This document shows, in pieces, positions 35,143-43,859 of a DNA stretch of 64,000 nt. The first letter of the stretch is position 1. Each line of letters opens with the position of its first letter. The stretch spans positions 310,001-374,000 of the forward strand of contig NZ_AP024643.1 in assembly GCF_019977195.1 (NCBI RefSeq). The letters are read 5' to 3'. The notes under the pieces are model-generated. The model worked only from the letters and a program-made list of their open reading frames with translations, searched no databases and was not told the DNA's origin. The position numbers and the translations under genes were made by a program. Origin of the DNA: Arthrobacter sp. StoSoilA2. GTDB lineage: Bacteria; Actinomycetota; Actinomycetes; Actinomycetales; Micrococcaceae.

Positions 35143-35475
35143 ATGTTGCTTGCATTCTCAGTCGCCCCTTCAGGCCAGCCCGCTTCCGCCACCAACGGCG
35201 GACCCACCCCCGACGCCTCCGTGCACGATGCCGTGGCCGCCGCGGTCAAGATCGTCCGCGAGTCCGGATTGCCGAACCAGACGGACTCCATGTTCACCAC
35301 CATCGAAGGCGAATGGGACGAGGTTTTTGACGTCGTTAAGCGGGCGACGGAGGCTGTGGGGCGGTTTGGCAGCCGCGTCTCCTTGGTGATCAAAGCGGAC
35401 ATCCGGCCCGGTTACAGCGGTGAACTGACCGGCAAGGTAGAGCGTCTGGAAGAGGCTATTTCCACCACGGATTAG
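35143..35475 (+). CDS. MTH1187/YkoF-type thiamine-binding protein family
   Basis: A 110-residue protein, MLLAFSVAPSGQ at the start, with VAAAVKIVRESGLPNQTDSMFTTIEGEWDEVFDVVKRATEAV and a closing VSLVIKADIRPGYSGELTGKVERLEEAI. This matches the small DUF77/MTH1187 family, ferredoxin-like proteins that bind thiamine or related molecules. Start set at ATG 35143. It is followed by a methyltransferase 39 bases on. Physiological role unknown. Confidence 0.85.
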   Translation: MLLAFSVAPSGQPASATNGGPTPDASVHDAVAAAVKIVRESGLPNQTDSMFTTIEGEWDEVFDVVKRATEAVGRFGSRVSLVIKADIRPGYSGELTGKVERLEEAISTTD

Positions 35476-35514
35476 CTCTTTCCCCTGTCAGTGACCAGTG
35501 CAAGACTGGGGGCC

Positions 35515-36186
35515 ATGATTGAACACGTGGCTGAACCCGGTTGGATTGACGTCGAGCATTACCTGACTGACGTCGTCGTGCGTCCTGATCCTGCCCACAA
35601 GCGCGCCCTGGCATCTGCAGTCGAGGCGGGCATGCCACAGATAGAAGTGGCGCCGAATGCCGGCAAGCTGCTCAAGATGCTCGTGCAGGTGTCCGGAGCC
35701 AGGCACGTCCTGGAGATTGGTACGTTGGCCGGTTTCAGCAGTATCTGGATGGCCCAGGGACTTCCCGACGACGGCCGGCTGGTGACGTGCGAGTACCTCC
35801 AAAAGCATGCTGACGTCGCACGGGCGAACGTGGACGCGGCCGGGGTGGGGCACAAGGTGGACATCAGGGTAGGTGCCGCATTGGACACGCTGCCCACATT
35901 GGTGGGCGAGGAATCGTTCGATTTTGTGTTCATCGACGCGGACAAGGAGAACGACCCCAATTATCTTGACTGGGCCATCCGTCTTGGCCATCCCGGCACG
36001 GTAATCGTGATCGACAACGTCATCTGGGACGGCTCCATCCTGGAGCCTGCGCGGGACGAGGTGAACGCGCCGGGAATCGTCAAGGCCTTGGAAATGCTTG
36101 GCCAGGACCCACGTCTTGATTCCACGGCCATCCAGACTGTGGGCAGCAAGGGCTGGGACGGTTTCGCCATCGCCAGGGTGCGGTAG
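35515..36186 (+). CDS. SAM-dependent O-methyltransferase (class I, cation-dependent)
   Basis: A 223-residue methyltransferase of the catechol/caffeoyl-CoA type. The SAM-binding motif is HVLEIGTLAGFSSIWMA, the metal-binding and catalytic region is DFVFIDADKENDPNYLDWAI, and TVIVIDNVIWDG follows. Start chosen at ATG 35515, since the upstream in-frame GTG at 35491 lacks a good site. The GNAT gene follows after 3 bases, so they are co-transcribed. Acceptor substrate unknown. Confidence 0.9.
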   Translation: MIEHVAEPGWIDVEHYLTDVVVRPDPAHKRALASAVEAGMPQIEVAPNAGKLLKMLVQVSGARHVLEIGTLAGFSSIWMAQGLPDDGRLVTCEYLQKHADVARANVDAAGVGHKVDIRVGAALDTLPTLVGEESFDFVFIDADKENDPNYLDWAIRLGHPGTVIVIDNVIWDGSILEPARDEVNAPGIVKALEMLGQDPRLDSTAIQTVGSKGWDGFAIARVR

Positions 36187-36189
36187 CCG

Positions 36190-36693
36190 ATGGATTTCAC
36201 GCTGCGCCCGGCAACTGTTGAGGACGCCGAAGCCATGACCATCATGCATGTCCAGTCCTGGCGGGAGAGTTATGGGCATTTGCTGCCGCCGGAATTCTTC
36301 GCGAAGCAGGAAGCTGCCCTGCCGGAGAGGATCGAGCGGTACAGGGCCTTGATCGCGGCGGGCCATCCGCGAATGCTGGCCCATGATCCCGATGGTGAAT
36401 TGGTAGGAATCGCGGCTTCAGGACCGGGCAGGGATGAGGATAGCCCCTGTGACGTAGAGCTGTTCATGCTGTACACACTGCAGCGGGTCCATGGCCGCGG
36501 CGTAGGCCAGGCGCTGGTGGACGAGCTCTTGGGTGATGGTCCGGCCTATCTGTGGGTCCTCGATGATAATCCGCGGGCCCAGGCCTTCTACCGTCGCAAC
36601 GGCTTCGTGCCCGATGGCAAGCGGCAGCTGTGCGATCCCTCGTGGTACTTACTGCCGGAACATCGGATGGTGCGTCCCGCCGTCGGGCTTTAA
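36190..36693 (+). CDS. GNAT-family N-acetyltransferase
   Basis: A 167-residue acyltransferase. The acetyl-CoA pyrophosphate loop is visible as RVHGRGVGQALVDELL, followed by AYLWVLDDNPRAQAFYRRNGFVPDGKRQ, which is the classic last strand-helix of the fold. Acceptor unknown. It directly follows the O-methyltransferase. Confidence 0.9.
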   Translation: MDFTLRPATVEDAEAMTIMHVQSWRESYGHLLPPEFFAKQEAALPERIERYRALIAAGHPRMLAHDPDGELVGIAASGPGRDEDSPCDVELFMLYTLQRVHGRGVGQALVDELLGDGPAYLWVLDDNPRAQAFYRRNGFVPDGKRQLCDPSWYLLPEHRMVRPAVGL

Positions 36694-36711
36694 GGTTGGG
36701 ACTCCTTGCCT

Positions 36712-36954
36712 TCAGGCGTGTTCATGATGGCGCGGCCTGGGGCGCCTGGCTGCCCGTGGCCTGGGCAGGAGATGCCGTAGCCGTCCTTGGCGTGCGCCGG
36801 GTGCGGGTTGCGTGGTGCCGGGGTGTTCGTCCTCGGGCGGTTCCTCCAGGAGGCTGGGCGGTTTGGGCACCCGGGCAATCAGTAGGCAGACCACGGTCAG
36901 CCAGGCGAACGCGACCGTAAACACCTCCACCCAAACCGATCCCAAAGCTTCCAT
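36712..36954 (-). CDS. Possible small single-span membrane protein
   Basis: An 80-residue reading frame on the minus strand with one hydrophobic helix (VWVEVFTVAFAWLTVVCLLIARV) and then a Pro/Glu-rich and an Arg/Pro/His-rich tail. It fills the otherwise empty 36694-37073 gap. Composition of the tail is what GC-rich noncoding sequence can also give, so coding is uncertain. Confidence 0.4.
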   Translation of the reverse strand: MEALGSVWVEVFTVAFAWLTVVCLLIARVPKPPSLLEEPPEDEHPGTTQPAPGARQGRLRHLLPRPRAARRPRPRHHEHA

Positions 36955-37050
36955 GAAGAGATCCTATGGCCCAATGACGCTAAGTGGTAAGCATCCTTAT
37001 TAAATGCTTCGATGGAACGCGATGATGCGCGACTCCACTAGGCTGGAGCC

Positions 37051-37074
37051 ATGACTCAGGCAGGGCGGTTTTAG
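37051..37074 (+). other. Seven-codon micro-ORF coupled to the next gene
   Basis: ATG at 37051 reads MTQAGRF and ends at TAG, whose last base is the first base of the GTG start at 37074. A GGAG lies just before its ATG. It may couple translation initiation; it may also be chance. Confidence 0.3.
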
Positions 37075-37991
37075 TGGCGAAATCCGGTAAATCCAGCAAG
37101 GCAAGCAAGTCCGGCCGGGCGGGAAGGTCGACGGCGGGAGTCATTGAGCTGCCTGGTGGCACCCGTCCTGACGGTCCGGTAGCAGGCGTCTATTACATTG
37201 ACACCGGCGACTGCGAACTGCTTCCCGATCCTGACAACAACAACGGCTGGCTCCTGAAGATCAACGGCGTGCTGAGCTCGCACATTGACCTCGCCGATCC
37301 ACTGTTCCTTGACTTCGAATACATGCGCTGGATTGCTGCCCTGGTGGAATCGAGGTGGCCGCGGGAGACAAAGCCAAAGCTGCGGGCCCTGCACCTGGGC
37401 GGGGGAGCCTGCTCCATGGCCCGATACTTCAACGCGGCGTACCCGGATGCGCGGCAGGTGGTGGTGGAGCTCGATCGAAAGCTCGCCGACTACGTCCGTG
37501 GCTGGTTCGAACTCCCCAGGGCGCCCTTGCTCCGGATCCGCGTCGGTGAAGCGCGTGCAGTGACCGAGTCCCTGACCCCTGGTACGCGGGACCTCATCAT
37601 CAGGGACGTCTTCGCCGGAGCTTTCACGCCACGCGCCCTCACCACCCGCGAATTCAACGACCACGCCGACGCCGTCCTGGCCCCCGATGGCTTGTACGTG
37701 GTCAATTCGGGCGACGCCCCGGATCTGAAGAATGCACGCGCTGATGCTGCCACCATCGCCGACACTTTTGAGCACACCATGATCATCGCCGACCCCGCCA
37801 TGCTCAAGGGCCGCCGCTACGGGAACATGATCATGGCCGGCAGCCACGTGCCATTCGGCGACGACCCAACCCTTGCCCGCAAGCTCTTGGGCGGGGCCGT
37901 CCCTGCACACATATGGAACGACGCCCAAGTGCGGGCCTTTGCCGCCGGGACGCCGGTTCGGCATGACCCGCCGGCAGCTTCACCCGAGTAG
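37074..37991 (+). CDS. Spermidine-synthase-like methyltransferase-fold protein
   Basis: A 305-residue protein starting at GTG. A Lys/Ser-rich tail of about 20 residues precedes the core. The nucleotide-binding motif is LRALHLGGGACSMARYF, followed by VVVELDRKLADYVRGWF and the acidic RDVFAGAFTPRAL. This is the spermidine synthase superfamily, but the family includes many proteins that do not make polyamines, and there is no decarboxylase partner nearby. Its 3' end overlaps the end of the convergent LysR gene by 12 bases. Confidence 0.82.
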   Translation: MAKSGKSSKASKSGRAGRSTAGVIELPGGTRPDGPVAGVYYIDTGDCELLPDPDNNNGWLLKINGVLSSHIDLADPLFLDFEYMRWIAALVESRWPRETKPKLRALHLGGGACSMARYFNAAYPDARQVVVELDRKLADYVRGWFELPRAPLLRIRVGEARAVTESLTPGTRDLIIRDVFAGAFTPRALTTREFNDHADAVLAPDGLYVVNSGDAPDLKNARADAATIADTFEHTMIIADPAMLKGRRYGNMIMAGSHVPFGDDPTLARKLLGGAVPAHIWNDAQVRAFAAGTPVRHDPPAASPE

Positions 37992-38870
37992 CTCCTCCCG
38001 GCGGCGCTCCGTCTCCTCGCGCAGGGCCTGGACGACGGCGGCCACTGCGGGGCGGCGCATGGAGTCCGGGCGGAGGACCATCCAGTAGGGGAGCAGCTCC
38101 GCGAAGTCAGACGGCAGGAGCCGCACCAAATCTGCGTGACGATCGGCCATGAAGCAAGGCAGGAAGCCCACGCCCGCGCCGGCTCTCGTCGCCTCCACAT
38201 GCACGAACACGTTGGTGGAGCTCAACCCATCGCGCATGGACGGCACGAGTCTTCTTGGTGCGTCCAGATCGTCCACTTGGAGCATGGAGTCCACGAAGTA
38301 GACCAGCTGATGCTGAGTGAGTTCCTCGATGCTCCGGGGCGTGCCGTTGTCCGCCAAGTATGTGCGGGAGGCGTACATTCCCAGGCGATACTCGCCGAGC
38401 CTTATTGCTTCTGCCCGGTGGACCTGCGGCGTCCCCACCACCACCTCGATGTCCAGGCCGGAGCGTTGCTGAAGCGCCCTGCGGGTGATGGTGACGATCT
38501 CAACGCTGAGCCCCGGGTGGTCGCGCCGAAGGCGGGCTACTGCCGGGGCGGCGATGTAGGCGCTGAAACCATCGGTTGCGGTCATGCGTACGACGCCGGT
38601 AATGGGGTCGGGTGCGCCATCGCTGGGTCCCAGCGCGCCCACCGCAGTTTCAATGCGTTCGGCGACCAGTACCGCCTCCGCCCCCAACTCCGTCACTTCC
38701 CACCCACCCGCGGCGCGGGCGAGGACGCGGCCGCCGAGGGCCTTCTCAAGGGCCGCTATCCTGCGCGAAACGGTGGTGTGGTTCAAGCCCAGGGCTTGTG
38801 CCGCCGTCGTGAATTTTCCCGAGCGTGAAACGGCGAGAAGTATCAGGAGATCATCCGGATTGGGATTCAT
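37980..38870 (-). CDS. LysR-family transcriptional regulator
   Basis: A 296-residue LysR protein. The DNA-binding domain reads LLILLAVSRSGKFTTAAQALGLNHTTVSRRIAALEKALGG. The effector domain has the RLGEYRLGMYASRTYLADNG segment. Start set at ATG 38870 (MNPNPDDLLIL). Divergent from the MHS transporter and 3-hydroxybutyrate dehydrogenase operon, which it most likely controls; TGTGGATCACA (38956-38966) in between is a candidate site. Confidence 0.9.
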   Translation of the reverse strand: MNPNPDDLLILLAVSRSGKFTTAAQALGLNHTTVSRRIAALEKALGGRVLARAAGGWEVTELGAEAVLVAERIETAVGALGPSDGAPDPITGVVRMTATDGFSAYIAAPAVARLRRDHPGLSVEIVTITRRALQQRSGLDIEVVVGTPQVHRAEAIRLGEYRLGMYASRTYLADNGTPRSIEELTQHQLVYFVDSMLQVDDLDAPRRLVPSMRDGLSSTNVFVHVEATRAGAGVGFLPCFMADRHADLVRLLPSDFAELLPYWMVLRPDSMRRPAVAAVVQALREETERRREELLG

Positions 38871-39019
38871 ATCTGCAATTTTGCACACACTTGGTGCCTC
38901 TTTGGTCATTGAGGACGGATGAATCTGCAGTAATACTCAGTGGAGCATTTCGTGTTGTGGATCACAGCATGCATCAGGGCACTGTCAAAAGGGTCAACGA
39001 GGACACTGAGGAGATGGAT

Positions 39020-40417
39020 ATGAGCGTAGAGCAGCGCTCCACATCAAAGGCCGGGAACGAATCCGGCAAGGGCTCCGGCCTTAAGAAGATCGTCGCTGCG
39101 TCCATGGTGGGCACAGTGGTGGAGTGGTACGAGTTCTTTCTCTACGCCACCGCCGCGACACTGGTTTTCGGCAAGTACTTCTTCCCGAGCACCGGCAACG
39201 AACTTGACGGCATCATCCAGGCGTTCCTGACCTACGCGGTTGGCTTCGTGGCCCGCCCGCTGGGCGGAATCGTCTTCGGCCAGATCGGTGACAAGCTCGG
39301 CCGCAAGCCCACGCTCCAGCTGACCATTGTGATCGTGGGCGTCTCGACGTTCCTCATGGGCTGCCTCCCCGGCTTCGCCGAGCTGGGCTACTGGGCACCG
39401 GCCATGCTGGTGGCGCTCCGCTTCATCCAGGGCTTCGCGCTCGGTGGCGAGTGGGGAGGTGCTGTGCTCCTGGTAGCTGAACACAGCCCCAACAAGTCGC
39501 GCGGCTTCTGGTCATCCTGGCCGCAGGCAGCAGTTCCCGTGGGCAACCTCCTGGCTACCCTGGTCCTGTTCATCATGTCCACCACCCTCAGCAGCGAGGC
39601 ATTCCTCGGTTGGGGCTGGCGGGTCGCATTCTGGCTGTCCGCAGTGATCGTCTTCGTCGGCTACTACATCCGCACCCACGTCACCGAAGCACCCATCTTC
39701 CTCGAGGCCAAGGCGCAGGTGGAGGAATCGAAGGCCATCAGCTACGGCGTCGGCGAAGTCATCCGCAAATACCCCAAGGGCATCCTGCAGGCCATGGGAC
39801 TCCGCTTCGCAGAGAACATCATGTACTACCTCGTGGTCAGCTTCGCGATCGTCTACCTCAAGAGCGTCCACAAGTACGACACCTCATCACTCCTCCTGGC
39901 ATTGCTCATTGCGCACGTGATCCACTTCCTGGTCATCCCGCAGGTCGGGCGGCTCGTGGACGCCTGGGGTCGCAAGCCCGTGTACCTGGCGGGAGCGATC
40001 GCCGGCGCAACCTGGCCGTTCTTCGCGTTCCCCATGTTCGATACCAAAAACGCCGTCGTCATCGTGTTGGCCGTGACCATCGGCCTGTGCCTGCACGCCT
40101 TTATGTACGCAGGGCAGCCCGCAATCATGTCCGAGCTCTTCCCCACCCGCATGCGCTACTCCGGCGTTTCGCTCGGCTCGCAGGTTACATCGATCTTCGC
40201 TGGCTCGCTGGCCCCGCTGCTGGCAACGCAATGGCTCAAGGACACCGGCTCCTGGCTCCCCACCGCGATCTATCTCGTCGTCGCCTGCGCTATCACCGTC
40301 GTCGCAGTCGTTTCGCTGAAGGAAACCAAGGGCATCGCGCTCCAGGACGTGGACGAAGCCGACGCCGTTCGGCACGGACTGGCTACTTCAGCTGCCGGCA
40401 CCGCAGCGAAAGGCTGA
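39020..40417 (+). CDS. MHS-family MFS transporter, probably for 3-hydroxybutyrate or another organic acid
   Basis: A 465-residue secondary transporter with twelve predicted membrane segments, of the metabolite:H+ symporter branch. Hallmarks: IVAASMVGTVVEWYEFFLYATAA, GDKLGRKPTLQLTI, and GFALGGEWGGAVLLVAEHSP. Start at ATG 39020, with GAGGAG six bases ahead; much longer in-frame reading to 38825 would cross the promoter. It ends 4 bases before the 3-hydroxybutyrate dehydrogenase gene, which suggests the substrate. Family call is firm, substrate inferred. Confidence 0.92.
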   Translation: MSVEQRSTSKAGNESGKGSGLKKIVAASMVGTVVEWYEFFLYATAATLVFGKYFFPSTGNELDGIIQAFLTYAVGFVARPLGGIVFGQIGDKLGRKPTLQLTIVIVGVSTFLMGCLPGFAELGYWAPAMLVALRFIQGFALGGEWGGAVLLVAEHSPNKSRGFWSSWPQAAVPVGNLLATLVLFIMSTTLSSEAFLGWGWRVAFWLSAVIVFVGYYIRTHVTEAPIFLEAKAQVEESKAISYGVGEVIRKYPKGILQAMGLRFAENIMYYLVVSFAIVYLKSVHKYDTSSLLLALLIAHVIHFLVIPQVGRLVDAWGRKPVYLAGAIAGATWPFFAFPMFDTKNAVVIVLAVTIGLCLHAFMYAGQPAIMSELFPTRMRYSGVSLGSQVTSIFAGSLAPLLATQWLKDTGSWLPTAIYLVVACAITVVAVVSLKETKGIALQDVDEADAVRHGLATSAAGTAAKG

Positions 40418-40421
40418 TTCC

Positions 40422-41171
40422 ATGGACAACTCCTTGAACGGACGCAAAGCACTGGTCACCGGCGGTGCCAGCGGAATCGGGGCGGCCTGCGCCCGGGCGC
40501 TCGCCGCACGCGGGGCGAAAGTAGTAGTGGCCGACGTCGATGCCTCCGGAGCTGCGGCCCTCGCCGACGAACTGGGCGGTACGGCGTGGACGGTGGACCT
40601 GCTGGACGTCGAGGCGCTGGCTGCCCTCAGCCTCGACTGCGACATCCTGGTCAACAACGCCGGAATCCAGAAAGTAGCACCGATCGAGGAGTTCGAACCT
40701 GCTGAATTCAGGCGGATACTCGCACTGATGCTGGAGGCCCCGTTCCTCCTCATCCGTGCCGCGCTCCCGCACATGTATGCCAACGGGTTCGGCCGGATCA
40801 TCAACATCTCCTCGGTTCACGGGCTCCGGGCTTCGGCCTACAAGAGCGCCTACGTCTCCGCAAAGCATGGGCTGGAGGGCCTCAGCAAGGTCACTGCTTT
40901 GGAGGGCGGCGAGCACGGAGTGACGTCCAACTGCATCAACCCCGGATACGTCCGCACGCCCTTGGTGGAACGCCAGATCGCCGATCAAGCCCGGCTCCAC
41001 GGCATCCCTGAATCAGAGGTCCTGGCGAAAGTGATGCTGACGGAGTCGGCCGTAAAGCGGCTGGTGGAGGTTGAGGAAGTGGCGTCGTTGGCAGCCTGGA
41101 TGGCCTCGGACGACGCCGGCATGGTCACTGGCGCGAGCTACACGATGGACGGCGGGTGGTCGGCGAGGTAG
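40422..41171 (+). CDS. 3-hydroxybutyrate dehydrogenase (SDR family)
   Basis: A 249-residue short-chain dehydrogenase. NAD-binding VTGGASGIGAACARALA, NNAG motif in DILVNNAGIQKVAPIEEF, catalytic Ser in NISSVHGLRAS and YVSAKHG with the Tyr-Lys pair. The late LHGIPESEVLAKVMLTESAVKRLVE region is characteristic of D-3-hydroxybutyrate dehydrogenases. It oxidises 3-hydroxybutyrate to acetoacetate. Co-transcribed with the transporter. Confidence 0.93.
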   Translation: MDNSLNGRKALVTGGASGIGAACARALAARGAKVVVADVDASGAAALADELGGTAWTVDLLDVEALAALSLDCDILVNNAGIQKVAPIEEFEPAEFRRILALMLEAPFLLIRAALPHMYANGFGRIINISSVHGLRASAYKSAYVSAKHGLEGLSKVTALEGGEHGVTSNCINPGYVRTPLVERQIADQARLHGIPESEVLAKVMLTESAVKRLVEVEEVASLAAWMASDDAGMVTGASYTMDGGWSAR

Positions 41172-41177
41172 CTGGTC

Positions 41178-41240
41178 CGCGAGGTGACAGTTAATGCCAA
41201 TGTTCTGCGCGAACATTGGCATTAACTGTCACTTGGGCGC
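41178..41240. terminator. Perfect 22-bp palindrome between convergent genes
   Basis: Arms 41185-41206 and 41212-41233 are perfectly complementary (GTGACAGTTAATGCCAATGT plus TC), with loop TGCGC. Partial pairing extends outward (CCGCGAG near 41178 with GGCGCGG after 41236). It separates the ends of the converging dehydrogenase and permease genes. A closely related sequence is at 56319-56382, so it is a repeated element and not only a terminator. Confidence 0.85.
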
Positions 41241-41247
41241 GGGGTTC

Positions 41248-42684
41248 CTAGACGGTTTCGTCCACGAGCTCCGCACGTCGCAGGCCGCCACCGCGGACCC
41301 ATAGCTTGTAAGCGACGAACAGCAGCACGAGCCATGTGCCGCCGACGTAGAGTGCAACCCGCGTGTCCTCGAAGACCCCGAGGATCACGATCACCATGGC
41401 CATGAACGCCATGGTCAGGATGGAGGCTGCCGGCCACAGGGGCGAACCGAATTCCGACGCGGCAAGCCCCTTGCGCTTGATCTCCCGCTTCATGGCAACG
41501 TGCGAACCAAGGATCATCACCCAGACCCACACAGTGGCAAACGTGGCTATCGAGGCGATCAGCACGAACACGTCTTCCGGGATCACAGCGTTCAACACGA
41601 CGCCCACAAGGAGGATGCCGCCCATCATCACCACGGTCATCCAGGGGACGCCGTGCCGGGAGATCTTGCCGAAGCTCTTCGGAGCATGACCTTGCTGGGC
41701 AAGGCCGAACAGGATGCGGCCGGCCCCGAAGATGTCGCTGTTGATCGCTGACAGCGCGGCAGTGATGACCACGGCATTGAGGATGTGCGGTGCAGCAGGG
41801 ATGCCCAGGCCGTCGAAGATCTGCACGAACGGGCTACCGCTGCTGCCGATTTCGTTCCACGGGAAGATGCTCATCAACACGCCCAGGGTCAGGACGTAGA
41901 ACAACAGGACGCGGACCGGCACAGTGTTGACTGCCTGCGGAATGACCTTCTTGGGGTCGGCTGCTTCGCCAGCGGTAATGCCGATTGTCTCGATCCCGCC
42001 GAAGGCAAACATCACGACGGCGAACGCGGCCAGGAGCCCTTCGAAACCGTTCGGGAACAAACCGCCGTGATGAACCAGGTTCCCCAACCCCGGTGCCACA
42101 CCGCCGCCGTCGCCCGTCTGGAAGCCGAAGACGACGATTGCCGCGCCTCCGACGATCATGGCGATGATGGCCACCACCTTTATCAGCGAGAACCAGAACT
42201 CCAGTTCACCGAAGACCTTCACGCTCAACAGGTTCATGGCACCCAGGAAGAGAATGATCGCGAGGACCCAGATCCAGCGGTCCACCTGCGGGAACCAGAA
42301 GCCCATGTAGATGCTGAAGGCAGTGACATCGGCGATTGCGACAATGGCCATCTCGAACACATACGTCCAGCCGGTCACGAAGCCGGCGAACGGTCCAAGG
42401 TACTTGCTCGCGTATTGGCCGAACGAGCCGGACACGGGGTGCCGGACGGCCATTTCGCCGAGCGCACGCATCACCATGAAGACGGCTGCGCCGCCGACGA
42501 TGTAGGCCAGAAGGACGGCCGGGCCGGCTTTCTGTATGGCGGACGCGGAACCGTAGAACAGTCCTGTGCCGATTGCGGATCCGAGTGCCATGAAGCGGAT
42601 GTGGCGGACGTTGAGGCCACGGCTCAGTGCCGTACCGGCGGCTTGGAGGACGGTGTCCTTCGAAGCCAGCGTGGTTTGTTGCAT
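41248..42684 (-). CDS. APC-family amino-acid permease (AAT type)
   Basis: A 478-residue permease with about twelve membrane segments. The family start LNVRHIRFMALGSAIGTGLFYGSASAIQKAGPAVLLAYIVGG and GEMAVRHPVSGSFGQYASKYLGPFAGFVTGWTYVFE are diagnostic. Start at ATG 42684; the frame remains open upstream to 43164 but that part shadows the divergent ABC gene. Substrate unknown. A histidine or proline permease is conceivable, as hut genes lie 5 kb away. Confidence 0.92.
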   Translation of the reverse strand: MQQTTLASKDTVLQAAGTALSRGLNVRHIRFMALGSAIGTGLFYGSASAIQKAGPAVLLAYIVGGAAVFMVMRALGEMAVRHPVSGSFGQYASKYLGPFAGFVTGWTYVFEMAIVAIADVTAFSIYMGFWFPQVDRWIWVLAIILFLGAMNLLSVKVFGELEFWFSLIKVVAIIAMIVGGAAIVVFGFQTGDGGGVAPGLGNLVHHGGLFPNGFEGLLAAFAVVMFAFGGIETIGITAGEAADPKKVIPQAVNTVPVRVLLFYVLTLGVLMSIFPWNEIGSSGSPFVQIFDGLGIPAAPHILNAVVITAALSAINSDIFGAGRILFGLAQQGHAPKSFGKISRHGVPWMTVVMMGGILLVGVVLNAVIPEDVFVLIASIATFATVWVWVMILGSHVAMKREIKRKGLAASEFGSPLWPAASILTMAFMAMVIVILGVFEDTRVALYVGGTWLVLLFVAYKLWVRGGGLRRAELVDETV

Positions 42685-42871
42685 GGTAAAACCTTCTCGT
42701 CTTTGGGAGGGGATCGCTAACCAGCACATCACTTTTGGCGGCCTTGTGATTGGCCTCACGGGGGTTTGGTGTCTTTGATCGCAGACAGTGCGACAGGAGT
42801 CACAGCCTCGCTCCGGGCCGGGCCAGCTCCCTTCCTTCACAGGGACGCTGATCCTGCGTAACGTCGGCTCC

Positions 42872-43858
42872 ATGGACCCTGTCATCCAGACCGTCGATCT
42901 CCATAAGAACTTCGGCCGGGTCAAGGCATTGGACGGCCTCGACCTCGAAGTCCCTGCGGGGCAAGTCCACGGCTTCCTCGGCCCCAACGGTGCAGGGAAG
43001 TCCACCACGCTGCGTATTCTCCTGGGCCTGGCACGGGCCTCGTCGGGCAGTGCAAGCGTCCTCGGAATGCACCCATGGGCAGACGCCGTCAAACTGCATC
43101 GGCGTGTTGCCAGCGTCCCGGGCGACGTCAGCATCTGGCCGAATCTCTCAGGGGGAGAGACCATCGATTTCCTTTCCCGGCTTCGTGACGGCGGGACGGA
43201 TCGGGCGGAGTATCGACGCCGAAAGGAGCGTTTGTGTCAGCTCTTCGACTTTGACCCCACCAAGAAGGGCCGTGCCTACTCGAAGGGAAACCGCCAGAAA
43301 GTTGCGCTCATCGCAGCCCTGGTTGCCGACGCCGAGGTCTACCTTCTGGACGAGCCGACAAGCGGTCTGGATCCCCTGATGGAGGCCGTCTTTACCCGCG
43401 AGATTCGCAGGCTCGTCGGTGAGAAGGGAGCTACTGTCCTCCTTTCCAGCCACATCCTCTCCGAGGTGGAACAGCTGGCCGACAGTGTGAGCATCATCCG
43501 CGCAGGCCGAATAGTGGACGGCGGGACGCTTGACTCCCTGCGTCACCTGACGCGTACCGGGATCTCTTTCGCGCAGGACCAGGTGGATCTCGGGGCCCTC
43601 CAAAGCCTTTCCCAGGTCCACGACCTCACGGTGGCCGCAGGGCGGGTCAAGTTCAGCGCCGATTCGGATCGTGTCCACGAGGTCCTGCCGATTCTTGGCC
43701 GTCTGGGTGTGCAGGGCCTCCTGGTCGCTCCACCGTCGCTTGAAGAGTTGTTCCTCCGGCACTATGGCGTTGCCCTTCCATCCCAAACAGAAGAAGTGAA
43801 GGCCGACGGCGGCACTCACCATCGGCGGCGTCGGCCGCCCGCCAAGACGGGCCTCTAA
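42872..43858 (+). CDS. ABC-2 exporter ATPase
   Basis: A 328-residue ATPase of the drug-exporter type. Walker A GPNGAGKST, an unusual signature YSKGNRQKVAL in place of LSGGQ, Walker B VYLLDEPTSGLDPL and the His in LLSSHILSEVEQLAD. Start at ATG 42872; upstream in-frame sequence lacks a ribosome site. The permease gene follows immediately. Substrate unknown; the family exports antibiotics or lipids. Confidence 0.92.
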   Translation: MDPVIQTVDLHKNFGRVKALDGLDLEVPAGQVHGFLGPNGAGKSTTLRILLGLARASSGSASVLGMHPWADAVKLHRRVASVPGDVSIWPNLSGGETIDFLSRLRDGGTDRAEYRRRKERLCQLFDFDPTKKGRAYSKGNRQKVALIAALVADAEVYLLDEPTSGLDPLMEAVFTREIRRLVGEKGATVLLSSHILSEVEQLADSVSIIRAGRIVDGGTLDSLRHLTRTGISFAQDQVDLGALQSLSQVHDLTVAAGRVKFSADSDRVHEVLPILGRLGVQGLLVAPPSLEELFLRHYGVALPSQTEEVKADGGTHHRRRRPPAKTGL

Positions 43859-43859
43859 G

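Noticed and set aside
42685..43164. N-terminal extension of the amino-acid permease
   Set aside because: The added 160 residues are antisense to the ABC exporter ATPase and lack membrane character; the family start is at 42684.
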